Shown here: positions 37,156 to 48,239 of the stretch, in pieces
How the letters are laid out: each line of letters begins with the position of its first letter
Numbering within the stretch: the stretch's first letter is position 1
Source: Actinomycetes bacterium
GTDB taxonomy: Bacteria > Actinomycetota > Acidimicrobiia > Acidimicrobiales > RAAP-2
Direction: 5' to 3'
DNA length: 64,000 bases
NCBI GenBank assembly: GCA_021786095.1
Contig: JAJYNX010000071.1
Span: forward strand, 1-64,000
Program-made: the position numbers and the translations under genes
The notes under the pieces: generated by a model
Told to the model about the DNA's origin: nothing
Databases searched by the model: none
Seen by the model: the letters and a program-made list of their open reading frames with translations, nothing else

Positions 37156-37978
37156 GCCGTTCGGCGCCCGACTGCGCGAGCGCCGTCGCGAGCTCGGCGC
37201 GCTGTGCGTGGGGATCGATCCGAGCGCGTCGGTGCTCGAGGCCTGGGGGCGCCCGCCGTCGAGCGAGGGGCTGGAGTACGTCGCGCGCGAGATCCTCGAG
37301 GTCGTGGGTGAGCTGGTCGCGGTCGTCAAGGTCCAGGTGGCCTTCTTCGAGCGATTCGGCTCCGTGGGACTGCGCGTGCTGGAGCGGGTACTCGACGACG
37401 CGCGCGACGTCGGGGTCCTGACGATCGCCGACGCCAAGCGCGGCGACATCGCCAGCACCAACGAGGGGTACGCCGAGGCGTGGCTCGGGGCGACCTCGCC
37501 GCTGCGCAGCGACGCGGTCACGGCCTCTCCCTACCTCGGGGTCGGCGCGCTGGCGCCGTTGTACCGGGTGGCCGGTGAGAGCGGGCGGGGCGTCTTCGTC
37601 CTCGCCGCGACCTCGAACGAGGAGGGTCGCGACGTGCAGGAGGCGCGTGACGCACAGGGCCGGCGGGTTCGCGACCTGGTGCTGGACGAGGTCGCGGCGC
37701 GCAACGAACGTCGCGACGGACTCGGATCGCTCGGCGTCGTGCTCGGGGCGACCCGCGATTCCCCGCAGTTCGACCTGTCGCGCCTGGGCGGTCCCGTACT
37801 GGTGCCCGGCGTGGGAGCCCAGGGCGGGTCGCTGGAGCAGGTGGCTCGCCTGAGCGCGGCGTGCGCGCCCGACACCGTGATCGTGAACGTGAGCCGCGCC
37901 ATCGCGGCGGCCGGGCCGGATCGCGGGGCGCTGCGCGACGCGACGCGCCGTTGGCGCGACGACGTCGCCACTCTGTAG
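37148..37978 (+). CDS. pyrF: Orotidine 5'-phosphate decarboxylase PyrF (type 2)
   Basis: Decarboxylates OMP to UMP. The catalytic signature IADAKRGDIAST and the length of 276 residues mark the longer type 2 form found in actinobacteria. Phosphate-binding glycines appear in VPGVGAQGG and the final NVSRAI segment. Last gene of the pyr operon; mihF follows with its own promoter 30 bp later. Confidence 0.94.
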   Translation: MAEPFGARLRERRRELGALCVGIDPSASVLEAWGRPPSSEGLEYVAREILEVVGELVAVVKVQVAFFERFGSVGLRVLERVLDDARDVGVLTIADAKRGDIASTNEGYAEAWLGATSPLRSDAVTASPYLGVGALAPLYRVAGESGRGVFVLAATSNEEGRDVQEARDAQGRRVRDLVLDEVAARNERRDGLGSLGVVLGATRDSPQFDLSRLGGPVLVPGVGAQGGSLEQVARLSAACAPDTVIVNVSRAIAAAGPDRGALRDATRRWRDDVATL

Positions 37979-38004
37979 CGCGAACGCGGTGGTGCGCGGC
38001 GGAG

Positions 38005-38010
38005 TAATCT
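38005..38010 (+). promoter_or_regulatory. -10 box of mihF (leaderless)
   Basis: TAATCT followed by six bases (ttgccc) and the GTG at 38017 sets that start against the TTG at 38011. Confidence 0.6.
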
Positions 38011-38016
38011 TTGCCC

Positions 38017-38337
38017 GTGACTCCGACTCCACCCTCGCTCACCCAGGAACAGCGTGTCGAGGCGTCGCGCGTGGCCGTGGCGAACCGGCGACGGCGTGCG
38101 GAGGTCAAGCGTCTCGTCAAGTCCGGCGAGCTCTCCCTCGAGGAGATCTTCGAGTTGGCTGACCGCGAGGAGTGCGTGGCGCAGATGCGTGCCTACGACC
38201 TCATCAGCGCCCTGCCGGCGATCGGTGAGGTGAAGGCGGCGCGGATCATGACTCGTGCCGCGATCGCCCAGACGCGCCGGATTCGCGGTCTGGGACCCAA
38301 GCAGCGCGCCGAGCTGTTTCGCGCCCTTGTGCGCTGA
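38017..38337 (+). CDS. mihF: Actinobacterial integration host factor mIHF
   Basis: Small basic DNA-binding nucleoid protein restricted to actinobacteria. The C-terminal helix-two-turn-helix region ISALPAIGEVKAARIM and RIRGLGPKQRAELF is the family core. 106 residues from the leaderless GTG. In mycobacteria it also lies just before gmk. A helical N-terminal arm rich in arginine (ANRRRRAEVKRLVKSG) precedes the core. Confidence 0.92.
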   Translation: MTPTPPSLTQEQRVEASRVAVANRRRRAEVKRLVKSGELSLEEIFELADREECVAQMRAYDLISALPAIGEVKAARIMTRAAIAQTRRIRGLGPKQRAELFRALVR

Positions 38338-38905
38338 ACCGCTCGTCGTGGTGGTGATCGGCCCCGGTGGGGTCGGCAAGGGGACACTGGCGCGCCGCGC
38401 CGTCGAGCGCGACCCTGGTCTCACGCTCAGCCGGAGTTGGACCACGCGCCCGCCGCGGGCGGGCGAGCACGGTGACGAGTACGTCTTCGTCGACCGCGAG
38501 ACCTTCGAGCGGGCCGTCGACGATGGCTACTTCCTGGAGTGGGCGCAGTTCCAGGGGAATCTCTACGGTACGCCCCGCCCGAATCTGGGGGGCGGGGGTG
38601 ACGTGCTACTCGAGATCGAGGCGCAGGGGGCCGAGCAGGTTCGTCACGAGTTCCCCGACGCCGTGATCATCCTGGTGCGTGCACCGTCGCTCTCCGAGCT
38701 GGAGGAGCGACTGCGGGCGCGCGGCGACCCGGAGGGGCACGTGCAGCGCCGGCTGGCCAGCACCGCCACGGAGCTCTCCGACGGGGAGCGGCTCGCGACC
38801 CACGTGGTCATCAATGACGACGTCGAGCGAGCGACCGACGAGATCCTCTCTATACTGGAGGCGGTTCGCCGCGAGCGACGAGCCGTCGACGAAGGACTGA
38901 CCTGA
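38327..38905 (+). CDS. gmk: Guanylate kinase
   Basis: Phosphorylates GMP to GDP. P-loop GPGGVGKGTL and GMP-binding RSWTTRPPRAGEHGDEYVF are visible, with FQGNLYGT completing the substrate site. The start is uncertain: TTG at 38327 gives 192 residues and overlaps mihF by 11 bases, while GTG at 38348 would leave almost nothing before the first strand. The ORF-track start at 38255 is inside mihF. Coupled to rpoZ by TGATG. Confidence 0.9.
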   Translation: MCAEPLVVVVIGPGGVGKGTLARRAVERDPGLTLSRSWTTRPPRAGEHGDEYVFVDRETFERAVDDGYFLEWAQFQGNLYGTPRPNLGGGGDVLLEIEAQGAEQVRHEFPDAVIILVRAPSLSELEERLRARGDPEGHVQRRLASTATELSDGERLATHVVINDDVERATDEILSILEAVRRERRAVDEGLT

Positions 38906-39255
38906 TGGCTGAACGCCCCACACTTGTAGACCCGCCTATTGAGACGTTGCTGGCCAAGGTGGGCGACTCCAAGTTCACGCTGGTTGCGGTGTCCGCCATC
39001 CGGGCCCGGGAGATCAACGAGTACTACAACGGGCTGGGCGCGGGCCACGGATCGGTGATCCCACCCCAGGTGTCGTCACTGTCGAACAAGTCCCTCTCCC
39101 TGGCACTGCAGGAGCTCTACGAGGGCAAGTTGGTGTTCCACCGCCCCACTCCGGAGGAGCTCGAGGCCGAGCGCGAGGCGGCGGCGACCCAGCAGGCACA
39201 CCAGGAGGGCGTCAGTGACCTAGACGCCTTCACGGATGCCCTCCGCGACGCCTGA
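38905..39255 (+). CDS. rpoZ: RNA polymerase omega subunit
   Basis: Small subunit aiding RNA polymerase assembly. The N-terminal segment SKFTLVAVSAIRAREINEYYN and KSLSLALQELYEGKL match omega. The 116 residues include a longer acidic C-terminus than E. coli omega. Coupled to gmk by TGATG and overlapping coaBC by 20 bases. Gene order gmk-rpoZ-coaBC is typical of actinobacteria. Confidence 0.92.
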   Translation: MAERPTLVDPPIETLLAKVGDSKFTLVAVSAIRAREINEYYNGLGAGHGSVIPPQVSSLSNKSLSLALQELYEGKLVFHRPTPEELEAEREAAATQQAHQEGVSDLDAFTDALRDA

Positions 39256-40468
39256 GCCGTCGCCGGCGCACGTCGTCCTCGGGGTCTCTGGCGGCATCGC
39301 GGCCTACAAGGCGGTGGAGGTGCTGCGGCGCCTGCGTGAACGGGGTTACCACGTCACGCCCGTCCTGACCCGCGAGGCCACGCGTTTCGTGGGGGCCGCG
39401 ACCTTCTCGGCGCTGGCCAGCGAGCCGGCGCGCATCGAGCTCTACGGCGACCCCACCACACCGATTCCCCACACCCACCTCGGCCAGCGAGCCGACGTGG
39501 TGGTCGTCGTACCGGCGACCGCGCACCTGATCGCCCGCTACGCCGCCGGCCTGGCGGACGACCTGCTGAGTGCCACGCTGATGGCGACGCGCGCCCCGGT
39601 GCTGGTCTGCCCGGCCATGCACACCGAGATGTACGAGCAGCCGTCGGTGCAAGAGAATCTGGCGACCCTGCGCCGACGCGGCGTCCTCGTGCTCGAGCCC
39701 GAGTCGGGGGTGCTCGCCGGTGGCGACGCGGGGATGGGCCGTCTGCCGGACCCCTCGGTGATCGCGGACCTGGTGACGCGAATCGTGGAGGGGTACCGGG
39801 GGCCGCTCAGTGGCTACCGAGTGCTCATCAGCGCGGGCGGGACGCGCGAGCCGATCGATCCGGTGCGCGTGATCACCAATCGCTCGTCGGGCCGTCAGGG
39901 CTACGCCCTGGCCGAGGTGGCCCAACGTCTCGGTGCGCGCGTGACCCTGGTCAGCGCCACGCATCGCGAGTTGGCACTCGACGTCGCGACGAACGTCGAG
40001 GTAATCCCGGTGGACACGGCGGCCGAGATGGCCGAGATGGTCCTGGGTCGGGCACCCGACCAGGACGTGGTGATCATGGCCGCGGCCGTCGCGGACTACA
40101 CGGTGGAGCCCGCCGCGCAGAAGATCAAGCGCGACGGCACCGAGCGGACACTGGTGCTGCGCCCGACGATCGACATCCTGGCGTCGTTGGTGGCCGCGCG
40201 CGCCTCGGGTCAGGTGCTGGTGGGATTCGCGGCGGAGACCGACGACGTGCTCGCGCGCGGGCGCGAGAAGCTCGAGCGCAAGGGCGTGGACCTGCTCGTG
40301 GTCAACGACGTGGGCGCCCCGGGCGCCGGCTTCGATCACGAGACCAACGAGGTGACGATCCTCGGGCGCGACGGCTCGTTCACGTCGGTCTCGCTGCGTT
40401 CCAAGGCGGACGTCGCGGCGGCGATCTTGACTAGGGTGGCTGCATTGTTATCCCAAGGAGACAGATGA
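39236..40468 (+). CDS. coaBC: Bifunctional phosphopantothenoylcysteine decarboxylase/synthetase CoaBC
   Basis: Two consecutive coenzyme A steps in one chain. Residues 10-185 are the FMN-dependent CoaC decarboxylase ([13 protein letters not shown], catalytic histidine in [21 protein letters not shown] lid). Residues 190-410 are the CTP-dependent CoaB synthetase ([21 protein letters not shown]). 410 residues, the normal size. ATG lies inside rpoZ. Ends in an ATGA overlap with metK. Confidence 0.94.
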   Translation: MPSATPEPSPAHVVLGVSGGIAAYKAVEVLRRLRERGYHVTPVLTREATRFVGAATFSALASEPARIELYGDPTTPIPHTHLGQRADVVVVVPATAHLIARYAAGLADDLLSATLMATRAPVLVCPAMHTEMYEQPSVQENLATLRRRGVLVLEPESGVLAGGDAGMGRLPDPSVIADLVTRIVEGYRGPLSGYRVLISAGGTREPIDPVRVITNRSSGRQGYALAEVAQRLGARVTLVSATHRELALDVATNVEVIPVDTAAEMAEMVLGRAPDQDVVIMAAAVADYTVEPAAQKIKRDGTERTLVLRPTIDILASLVAARASGQVLVGFAAETDDVLARGREKLERKGVDLLVVNDVGAPGAGFDHETNEVTILGRDGSFTSVSLRSKADVAAAILTRVAALLSQGDR

Positions 40469-41664
40469 GCGAGCGGACCCTCTTCACGTCGGAGTCGGTG
40501 ACTGAGGGGCACCCCGACAAGATCGCCGATCAGATCTCCGACGCAGTCCTGGACGCGATCGTGGCCCACGACCCCGAGGCGCGCGTGGCCTGCGAGACGC
40601 TGCTCACCACGGGCCTGTGCGTGGTGGCGGGCGAGATCACGACGACCGCCACCGTCGACATCACGGCCGTCGCGCGGCGCACGATCCTGGACATCGGCTA
40701 CGACGACACCGCCAAGGGCTTCGACGGGCGCACGTGCGCCGTACTGGTGTCGCTCGACCAGCAGAGTCCCGACATCGCCGACGGGGTGAACACGGCCTAC
40801 GAGCATCGCACCGGCTCGGGAGGCGAGGACGCGATGAACGCCCTGGGCGCCGGCGACCAGGGGATGATGTTCGGCTACGCCTGTGACGACAACGAGGACT
40901 TCATGCCCGTGCCGATCTGGCTGGCGCACCGTCTGTCAATGCGGCTGTCCCAGGTTCGCCGTTCGGGCGAACTGGACTACCTTCGCCCCGACGGCAAGAC
41001 GCAGGTCACGATCGCCTACGAGAACGGCGAGCCGGTCGCGGTCGACACCGTGCTGGTGTCCACCCAGCACGACGACGGTTACGACAACGCGACGACGATT
41101 CGACCCGACGTCATCGAGCACGTCATCCGTCCGATGCTGCCCGCCCACTTGGACACCAGTTCGATGAACATCTTCGTGAATCCTTCGGGCAAGTTCGTGC
41201 TGGGCGGTCCGCACGCCGACGCGGGGCTTACGGGGCGCAAGATCATCGTCGACACCTACGGCGGGATGGCGCGCCACGGTGGCGGCGCGTTCTCCGGCAA
41301 GGACCCCTCGAAGGTCGATCGCTCCGCGGCGTACGCGGCGCGTTGGGTGGCCAAGCACGTCGTCGCCTCGGGCGCGGCGCGTCGCTGTGAGGTGCAGGTG
41401 GCCTACGCCATCGGAGTGGCGCGCCCGGTGTCGGTACTGGTCGAGACCTTCGGCACCGAGCGGGTCGATCGCGCGAAGATCGCCAAGGCGGTCGATTCGC
41501 TGTTCGACCTGCGCCCCGCGGCCATCATTCGCGACCTGGACCTGCGCCGTCCGGTGTACCAGCGCACGGCGGCCTACGGCCACTTCGGACGTAGTGATCA
41601 GGGCTTCACGTGGGAGCAGACACCTCGTCTGGACGACCTGCGTCGGGAGCTCTCGCTGCCGTAG
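40465..41664 (+). CDS. metK: S-adenosylmethionine synthetase MetK
   Basis: Makes SAM from methionine and ATP. Signature segments are [29 protein letters not shown] and [18 protein letters not shown]. 399 residues. ATG overlaps the coaBC stop and follows AAGGAGACAG. No SAM riboswitch precedes it; it lies inside the operon. A TAGGGT sequence about 30 bases upstream might act as an internal promoter, but this is weak. Confidence 0.96.
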   Translation: MSERTLFTSESVTEGHPDKIADQISDAVLDAIVAHDPEARVACETLLTTGLCVVAGEITTTATVDITAVARRTILDIGYDDTAKGFDGRTCAVLVSLDQQSPDIADGVNTAYEHRTGSGGEDAMNALGAGDQGMMFGYACDDNEDFMPVPIWLAHRLSMRLSQVRRSGELDYLRPDGKTQVTIAYENGEPVAVDTVLVSTQHDDGYDNATTIRPDVIEHVIRPMLPAHLDTSSMNIFVNPSGKFVLGGPHADAGLTGRKIIVDTYGGMARHGGGAFSGKDPSKVDRSAAYAARWVAKHVVASGAARRCEVQVAYAIGVARPVSVLVETFGTERVDRAKIAKAVDSLFDLRPAAIIRDLDLRRPVYQRTAAYGHFGRSDQGFTWEQTPRLDDLRRELSLP

Positions 41665-43364
41665 TGGCACCGCTGCGGGTCATCACCGAGGTGGCGGCCC
41701 TCGACCGCGCCTTTGACTACGCCGAGAACCCGGCACTGGGCCCGATCGGGGTCGGCGACCGGGTGCGCGTGGAGTTGCACGGGCGCTCGGTGCGAGGATG
41801 GGTAGTGGCGCAGGTCACTAGTGAGCGCGAGCTGAAGAGCGTGCGCAAGTGGCTGGGCTACGGTCCGCCCCCCTCGATGCTCGACCTGGCGCAGTGGGCG
41901 AGCGACCGGTGGTGCGGGCCGGTCGCGCGCTTCCTGGCGGCCGCGTCGCCGACGCGGGTGGTGACGAGCGTTCCCACTACCCCCCCGACGCGTCCCCTGG
42001 CGAGTTCGTCGGTTTCCCCCGTGGTGCGCTACGCGCCGGGCGTGGTCCAGTTGGCGCCGACCACCGATCCCCTGGGACTGGTGCTGCACGCCTACGAGGC
42101 CACGCGACTGCGCAAGGGCTCGCTGGTGGTGCTGGTACCGAGTGACGCGTGGGCCGCGCGGCTGCGCGGTCGCCTCGAGCAGCGCGGGTGCGCGGTCGCG
42201 GGTGCCGAGCAGTGGGACCGGATGCGCGCGGGCTGGCCGGTGATCGTGGGCTCGCGGGGGGCGGCGCTGTGCCCGGCGCCGCGACTCGCCGGTGCGGTGG
42301 TCCTGGACGCCGACGACGAGGCCTACGTCTCGTCGGCCCAGCCCACGTGGGACGCCGTGTCGATGGTGCGCGAGCGGGCGCGACGCGACGACGCGCCCAC
42401 CTGGTTCACGACGATGATGCCCTCGCCGTCGCTGGTCGGCGACGAGCCCTACCAGCGTGACGCCGACCTGGTGGGGGGGTGGCCCCGGGTCGAGGTAGTG
42501 GACCGTCGCGGCGGCGACCCGCACGACGGCGCGCTCTCGGCGCGAGCGCTCACCGCCGCCCACCGGGCGCTGGACGGTGAGGAGGCGGTGGCCGTGGCGG
42601 TGGTGCTGCAACGGCTCGGCACGGGACGGCTGATCGCGTGCGACGTGTGCGGGGAGCTCGCGCGCTGCGCCGTGTGCGCGCAGGCCGAGGAGGATGTGGA
42701 TGGCGGGCTCGCGTGTCGCGAGCGGCACGAGCCGCGCGCGCGTTTTTGCCGTCACTGCGGCTCGACACGTCTGCGAGTACGGCGCGCGGGGGTCGCGACG
42801 CTGGCGCGCGACGTGGCGGCCCAACTGGGCCAGCCGGTGAGCGAGGTGACTGCGACCAGTGATCCGGCGGCGCCGCTGGCGAGGGTCGTGGTGGGCACAA
42901 CGGCCGTGTTGCGCCGGGTGCGGCGCTGCTCGCTCGTGATCGTCGCCGACGTCGATCAGTACTTGCTCGCCGCGCGGGCGTCCGCGCGCCGCGACGTGGT
43001 GTACGCGGTGGGCGGTGCGGGGCGCCTGGTGGGATCGCGCCGCGAGGGCCGCGGGTTGGTGCTGATCCAGACGCGCCGGGGCGACGACCCCGTGCTCGAC
43101 GCCCTGGTGCGCGCCGACTTCGACGACCTGGTCGACGAGGATCGTGCCACGGCCCGGCTACTCGCCTTGCCTCCCTACGGTGCCGTGGCCGAGGTGACCG
43201 GGGAGGGGGCGGCCGAGTTCGTGGCGGGCCTCGCGGGCTCGCCCTGGCGGGTGAGTCCGACGCCGGAGGGCTTCGTCGTGCGCGGCCCGAATCCCGAGGA
43301 GCTCGGTCGGGCCCTGCGCGTCCTGGCGCGCCCCGCGGCGCGCGTGCGCGTCGCCGTGCACTAG
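41664..43364 (+). CDS. priA: PriA-like primosomal protein without helicase motifs
   Basis: Matches PriA in the N-terminal 3'-DNA-end binding domain (residues 1-100) and zinc region (CDVCGELARCAVC ... FCRHCG). The ATPase is not intact: the Walker A GVTGSGKT is replaced by APTTDPLG, and the DEEH box by DADDEAY. Actinobacterial PriA proteins are known to lack detectable helicase motifs, so this is a lineage trait and a structural replication-restart role is likely. GTG at 41664 shares a base with the metK stop; 566 residues. Confidence 0.85.
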   Translation: MAPLRVITEVAALDRAFDYAENPALGPIGVGDRVRVELHGRSVRGWVVAQVTSERELKSVRKWLGYGPPPSMLDLAQWASDRWCGPVARFLAAASPTRVVTSVPTTPPTRPLASSSVSPVVRYAPGVVQLAPTTDPLGLVLHAYEATRLRKGSLVVLVPSDAWAARLRGRLEQRGCAVAGAEQWDRMRAGWPVIVGSRGAALCPAPRLAGAVVLDADDEAYVSSAQPTWDAVSMVRERARRDDAPTWFTTMMPSPSLVGDEPYQRDADLVGGWPRVEVVDRRGGDPHDGALSARALTAAHRALDGEEAVAVAVVLQRLGTGRLIACDVCGELARCAVCAQAEEDVDGGLACRERHEPRARFCRHCGSTRLRVRRAGVATLARDVAAQLGQPVSEVTATSDPAAPLARVVVGTTAVLRRVRRCSLVIVADVDQYLLAARASARRDVVYAVGGAGRLVGSRREGRGLVLIQTRRGDDPVLDALVRADFDDLVDEDRATARLLALPPYGAVAEVTGEGAAEFVAGLAGSPWRVSPTPEGFVVRGPNPEELGRALRVLARPAARVRVAVH

Positions 43365-43370
43365 TCCCGG

Positions 43371-43376
43371 TAGCGT
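43371..43376 (+). promoter_or_regulatory. -10 box of def (leaderless)
   Basis: TAGCGT lies six bases before the def GTG, inside the 18 bp gap after priA. Confidence 0.6.
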
Positions 43377-43382
43377 GGCGGA

Positions 43383-43916
43383 GTGAGCGTTCTACCGATT
43401 CGGGTCTACGGCGACCCGGTGCTGAACCAGGCGACGACGGACATCGAGACGATCGACGGTCGCGTGGCGGCACTGGCTGACTCGATGATCGCCACCATGT
43501 ACGACGCACCGGGGGTGGGTCTGGCGGCGAACCAGATCGGCGTCCAGAAGCGCCTCTTCGTCTACGACAAGGGCGACGGGCCGGTGGTGGTGGTCAACGC
43601 GCGCATCGTGGAGAGCGACGGCGAGTGGACCTACGAGGAGGGGTGCCTGTCCGTGCCCGGTCTGAGCTGGGAGATCACGCGGCCCAACGCGGTCCACCTG
43701 GTGGGCTACGACCTGGACGGCAAGGAGATCAGCGTGGAGGCCGACGAACTCGAGGGCCGGATCTTCCAGCACGAGATCGACCACCTCGACGGCGTGCTCC
43801 TGGTCGAGCGCCTGGACGAGGATCAGCGCCGCGCGGCGCGCAAGCTCCTGCGCCGGCGGCGCGTGGACGTGGGGTCGCGCGATCCGGACGGCCTGGGCCG
43901 TTTGCTCGAGTCCTAG
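43383..43916 (+). CDS. def: Peptide deformylase
   Basis: Metalloenzyme removing the formyl group from new proteins. The three conserved motifs are complete: GVGLAANQIG, EGCLSVP (metal cysteine) and HEIDHLDG (two metal histidines and the catalytic glutamate). 177 residues. The fmt gene starts on the base after the stop, so the enzymes adding and removing formyl groups are co-expressed. Confidence 0.95.
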   Translation: MSVLPIRVYGDPVLNQATTDIETIDGRVAALADSMIATMYDAPGVGLAANQIGVQKRLFVYDKGDGPVVVVNARIVESDGEWTYEEGCLSVPGLSWEITRPNAVHLVGYDLDGKEISVEADELEGRIFQHEIDHLDGVLLVERLDEDQRRAARKLLRRRRVDVGSRDPDGLGRLLES

Positions 43917-44789
43917 ATGCGCCTGGCGTTCCTCGGCACGCCCGAGGCGGCGGTGGTGGTGCTGGACGCGCTGGTCGACGCCGGCCACGACGTCGCGGTG
44001 GTGGTGACGCGACCGGACCGGCGCCGTGGTCGGGGGCCCGAGCTGACGCCGAGCCCGGTAGCTCGCGCGGCGCGCGCGCGGGGCCTCACGGTGGTGCACC
44101 GCGTGGCCGACATCGAGCCCTTCGAGGTGGCGCGCGGCGTGGTCGTGGCCTACGGTGCGATGATCCCCGCGTCGGTCCTGGCTCGTACGCCGATGCTGAA
44201 CGTGCACTTCTCGCTGCTGCCGCGCTGGCGCGGCGCGGCGCCCGTCGAGCGGGCGATCCTGGCCGGCGATGCGCTGACTGGCGTCAGCATCATGACGCTG
44301 GAGGCGACCCTCGACACCGGTCCGGTGCACCTCGCGCGGCGCGTGGCGCTGCGGGGCCAGACGGTGAGCGAGCTGACCGACGAGTTGGCTCACGTGGGGG
44401 CACGGGCGTTGCTCGAGGTCCTCGCATCGCCGGAGCTCTTGGCGTCGCCGACGGCGCAGGTGGGCCCGGCGACCTACGCGGAGAAGATCAGTGGCGAGGT
44501 GCTGCACCTCACGCCGTCGATGCCGGGGGAGCTGCTCGAGCGCACGGTGCGCCTGGAGCGTGCCTACTTCCTGGTCGACGGGCGGCGCCTCGCGGTGCGC
44601 CGCGCGCACCTGGTGGCCTTGCCAGACGCGGCGGCGTCGACGGTGGTTCGACTCGGCAGCGAGATCGTGGCGGTGGGCGAGCGAGCCGCACTGGCCCTGG
44701 ACGAGGTGCGACCGGAAGGCTCACGGTCGATGACCGGCCTCGCGTGGTGGGCGGGCGCGCGCTGGAACGAGGCGCCACGGTGGTCGTAG
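43917..44789 (+). CDS. fmt: Methionyl-tRNA formyltransferase
   Basis: Formylates initiator Met-tRNA. Catalytic Asn and His appear in LNVHFSLLPRWRGAAPVE and the Asp in ATLDTGPVHLA. 290 residues, slightly shorter than usual (about 310). ATG directly follows the def stop. The rRNA methyltransferase gene rsmB/fmu, which follows fmt in many actinobacteria, is missing; rpe comes next. Confidence 0.93.
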   Translation: MRLAFLGTPEAAVVVLDALVDAGHDVAVVVTRPDRRRGRGPELTPSPVARAARARGLTVVHRVADIEPFEVARGVVVAYGAMIPASVLARTPMLNVHFSLLPRWRGAAPVERAILAGDALTGVSIMTLEATLDTGPVHLARRVALRGQTVSELTDELAHVGARALLEVLASPELLASPTAQVGPATYAEKISGEVLHLTPSMPGELLERTVRLERAYFLVDGRRLAVRRAHLVALPDAAASTVVRLGSEIVAVGERAALALDEVRPEGSRSMTGLAWWAGARWNEAPRWS

Positions 44790-44802
44790 CGGTGGCGCAC
44801 TC

Positions 44803-44808
44803 TAGGCT
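44803..44808 (+). promoter_or_regulatory. -10 box of the rpe-rib operon (leaderless)
   Basis: TAGGCT followed by six bases and the rpe GTG. The space is too short for an FMN riboswitch. Confidence 0.6.
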
Positions 44809-44814
44809 GAACCC

Positions 44815-45504
44815 GTGACGTCGATCAGTGTCGGCCCCGCAGGGCAGTTGCGTATCGCCCCGTCGATCCTGTCGGCGGACTTCGGCTTCCTCGCCGATGC
44901 GGTGCGCGCGGTGGACGCCGAGACCGACTGGCTGCACCTGGACGTCATGGATGGTCACTTCGTGCCCAACGTCACGATCGGTCCGCCCGTGGTGCGCTCC
45001 CTGCGCCGCTACAGCGGGCGCGCCTTCGACTGTCACCTCATGATGTCCGAGCCGGGTCGCTACCTCGAGGCCTTCGCGGCGGCGGGGGCGACGAGCTGCA
45101 CGGTGCACGTCGAGGTGGGCGACACCGCGGCGCTGGTGCGTGAAGCCCGCCAGCTGGGGCTGCGCGTCGGCGTGGCCGCGAATCCCGACACCCCCTTCGA
45201 GGTGGTGGCGCCGTTCCTCGAGTCGATCGACCTTCTGCTGCTCATGACGGTCTTCCCGGGCTTCGCTGGGCAGTCCTTCATGGCTGAGGTCATGGGAAAG
45301 GTGGCGCTCGCGCGCGAGGAGATCGACCGGCGCGGTCTGCCCGTCGACCTGGAGGTCGACGGGGGCATCGACGTGACGACCGCGCCGATCGCCACGCGCG
45401 CCGGCGCCAACGTGTTGGTGGCCGGCTCGGCGATCTTCGCACAGGACGACGCGCGCGGAGCCGCCCACCGGCTGCGCGAGGCGGCGCTGGAGGGTCTGGC
45501 GTGA
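44815..45504 (+). CDS. rpe: Ribulose-phosphate 3-epimerase
   Basis: TIM-barrel enzyme interconverting ribulose 5-phosphate and xylulose 5-phosphate. Motifs: APSILSADF, LHLDVMDGHFVPNVTIGP, DCHLMM and the EVDGGID phosphate region. 229 residues. Ribulose 5-phosphate is also the substrate of RibB, so coupling to ribD by GTGA fits metabolically. Confidence 0.95.
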   Translation: MTSISVGPAGQLRIAPSILSADFGFLADAVRAVDAETDWLHLDVMDGHFVPNVTIGPPVVRSLRRYSGRAFDCHLMMSEPGRYLEAFAAAGATSCTVHVEVGDTAALVREARQLGLRVGVAANPDTPFEVVAPFLESIDLLLLMTVFPGFAGQSFMAEVMGKVALAREEIDRRGLPVDLEVDGGIDVTTAPIATRAGANVLVAGSAIFAQDDARGAAHRLREAALEGLA

Positions 45505-46486
45505 CCCTCGACGCGGTGGAGCTCATGGCGGCGGCGATCGAGGAGGGGGAGAAGGCTCGCTACCACGCTCCCCCCAATCCGTGGGTCGGCGCCCTGGTCG
45601 TGGGGCCGGACGGCCGCGTCCTCGCCCAGGGGCACACCCAGGTACCCGGCGAGGCCCACGCCGAGATCGACGCGCTGCGCCGCGCCGGCGAGCGGGCGCG
45701 AGGCGCCACCCTGGTCGTCACCCTGGAGCCGTGCGCGCACCAGGGCCGTACCGGTCCCTGCACCGAGGCGATCATCGCGGCGGGGATCGAGCGGGTGATC
45801 GTGGGAGTGGTCGACCCCGACGCGCGCGTCGCGGGACGCGGCGTGGCCCGGTTGCGCGAGGCGGGACTGGAGGTGACGCTCGACGTCGCGGCGCCGGCGG
45901 TTCGCGAGCAGTTGGGGGCCTACCTGTGGCACCGGGCCACGGGACGGCCGTACGTGGTGGCCAAGGTGGCGGCCACCCTGGACGGGGCGGTGGCGATGGC
46001 CGACGGTACGAGTCAGTGGATCACTGGTGAGGCGGCCCGGCGCGACGCCCACGTGCTGCGCGCGCAGAGCCAGGCGATCGTGGTGGGGGCGGGGACCGTA
46101 CGCGCGGACGATCCTCGGCTGACGGCGCGACTGGGCGACATCGTGCTCGAGCCCCTGCGGGTGGTGCTGGGCCACGCGCCGGCGACGGCGCGGGTGCGAC
46201 CGTGCCTCGAGCACCAGGGGGATCTGGGCGCTCTGCTGGACGACCTGGGGCAGATGGACGTCGTCCAGGTACTGGTCGAGGGCGGGCCGCGTACCGTGAG
46301 CGCGTTCCTCGACGCGCGCCTGGTCAACCGCGTGGTGTGGTACGCGGCGCCGGCGTTCGCCGGGTCGCGTGAGACGACCGGCGCGCTGGCGGGGCTGACG
46401 ACGCCGACGCTGGGGGACCTGCGGCGTGGTCGGCTCGTCGGCGTACGCCAAATCGGCGATGATATACGAATGGACGTGGAGATCTG

Positions 46487-46487
<1 letters not shown>
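45501..46487 (+). CDS. ribD: Bifunctional riboflavin deaminase/reductase RibD
   Basis: N-terminal deaminase (residues 1-145) with zinc ligands in GEAHAEIDAL and PCAHQGRTGPC; C-terminal reductase (150-328) with KVAATLDGAVAM and VLVEGGPRTVSAF. It performs the second and third steps of the riboflavin pathway. 328 residues, slightly short in the reductase half. GTGA overlap with rpe and TGATG overlap with ribBA. The usual ribE between ribD and ribBA is absent. Confidence 0.93.
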
Positions 46488-47693
<1,206 letters not shown>

Positions 47694-47710
<17 letters not shown>

Positions 47711-48239
47711 CACCGCGTTCGACGAGGAGGTTGCGCGCCGGACGCGGGCCCGCGTGGGCACCTACCTCGAGGGGGACCACGAGGGTCGAGGTCGGCGGGT
47801 GGCGCTGGCGTGCGCTCGCTTCAACGGTGGCGTGACGCTGCGCCTGGTGGAGGGGGCCCTCGCGCGCCTCGACGAGTCCGGCGTGGACCGCGCCGACGTG
47901 ACGCTGGCCTGGGCGCCCGGTGCGTTCGAGTTGCCGGCTCTGGCCCGAGCGCTCATTGCGTCGCCGCGACCCGTCGACGCCGTGGTGGCGCTGGGTGCGG
48001 TGATTCGCGGTGAGACCGGCCACTACGACCTGGTCGCGGGGGAGTGCGCCCGCGGGCTCCAGGACGTGCAGCTGACCACGGGGGTCCCCGTGGTCTTCGG
48101 GGTCCTGACCACCGAGACGGTGGACCAGGCGTGGGAGCGCTCCGCGCCCGACGAGACCAACAAGGGCGCCGAGGCCGTCACCACGGCCCTGGAGATGGTC
48201 TCGCTGCTGGCGCTGATCGGTGACGATCGTCGCTCGTGA
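47694..48239 (+). CDS. ribH: Lumazine synthase RibH
   Basis: Condenses the RibA- and RibB-derived products to lumazine. Motifs: the substrate loop ARFNGGVTLRLVEGA, WAPGAFELP, GAVIRGETGHYDLV with the catalytic histidine, and GVLTTETVDQAWER. ATG at 47694 follows GGGGGAC and gives 181 residues with a roughly 35-residue N-terminal extension. The ORF-track start is inside ribBA. GTGA overlap with the cold-shock-like gene. Confidence 0.93.

Noticed and set aside
40432-40464. Strong internal promoter for metK
   Set aside because: TAGGGT is present but without a -35 or the leaderless spacing; metK is already coupled to coaBC.
44790-44814. FMN riboswitch before the riboflavin operon
   Set aside because: Only 25 bases separate fmt from rpe, and the promoter there is leaderless.
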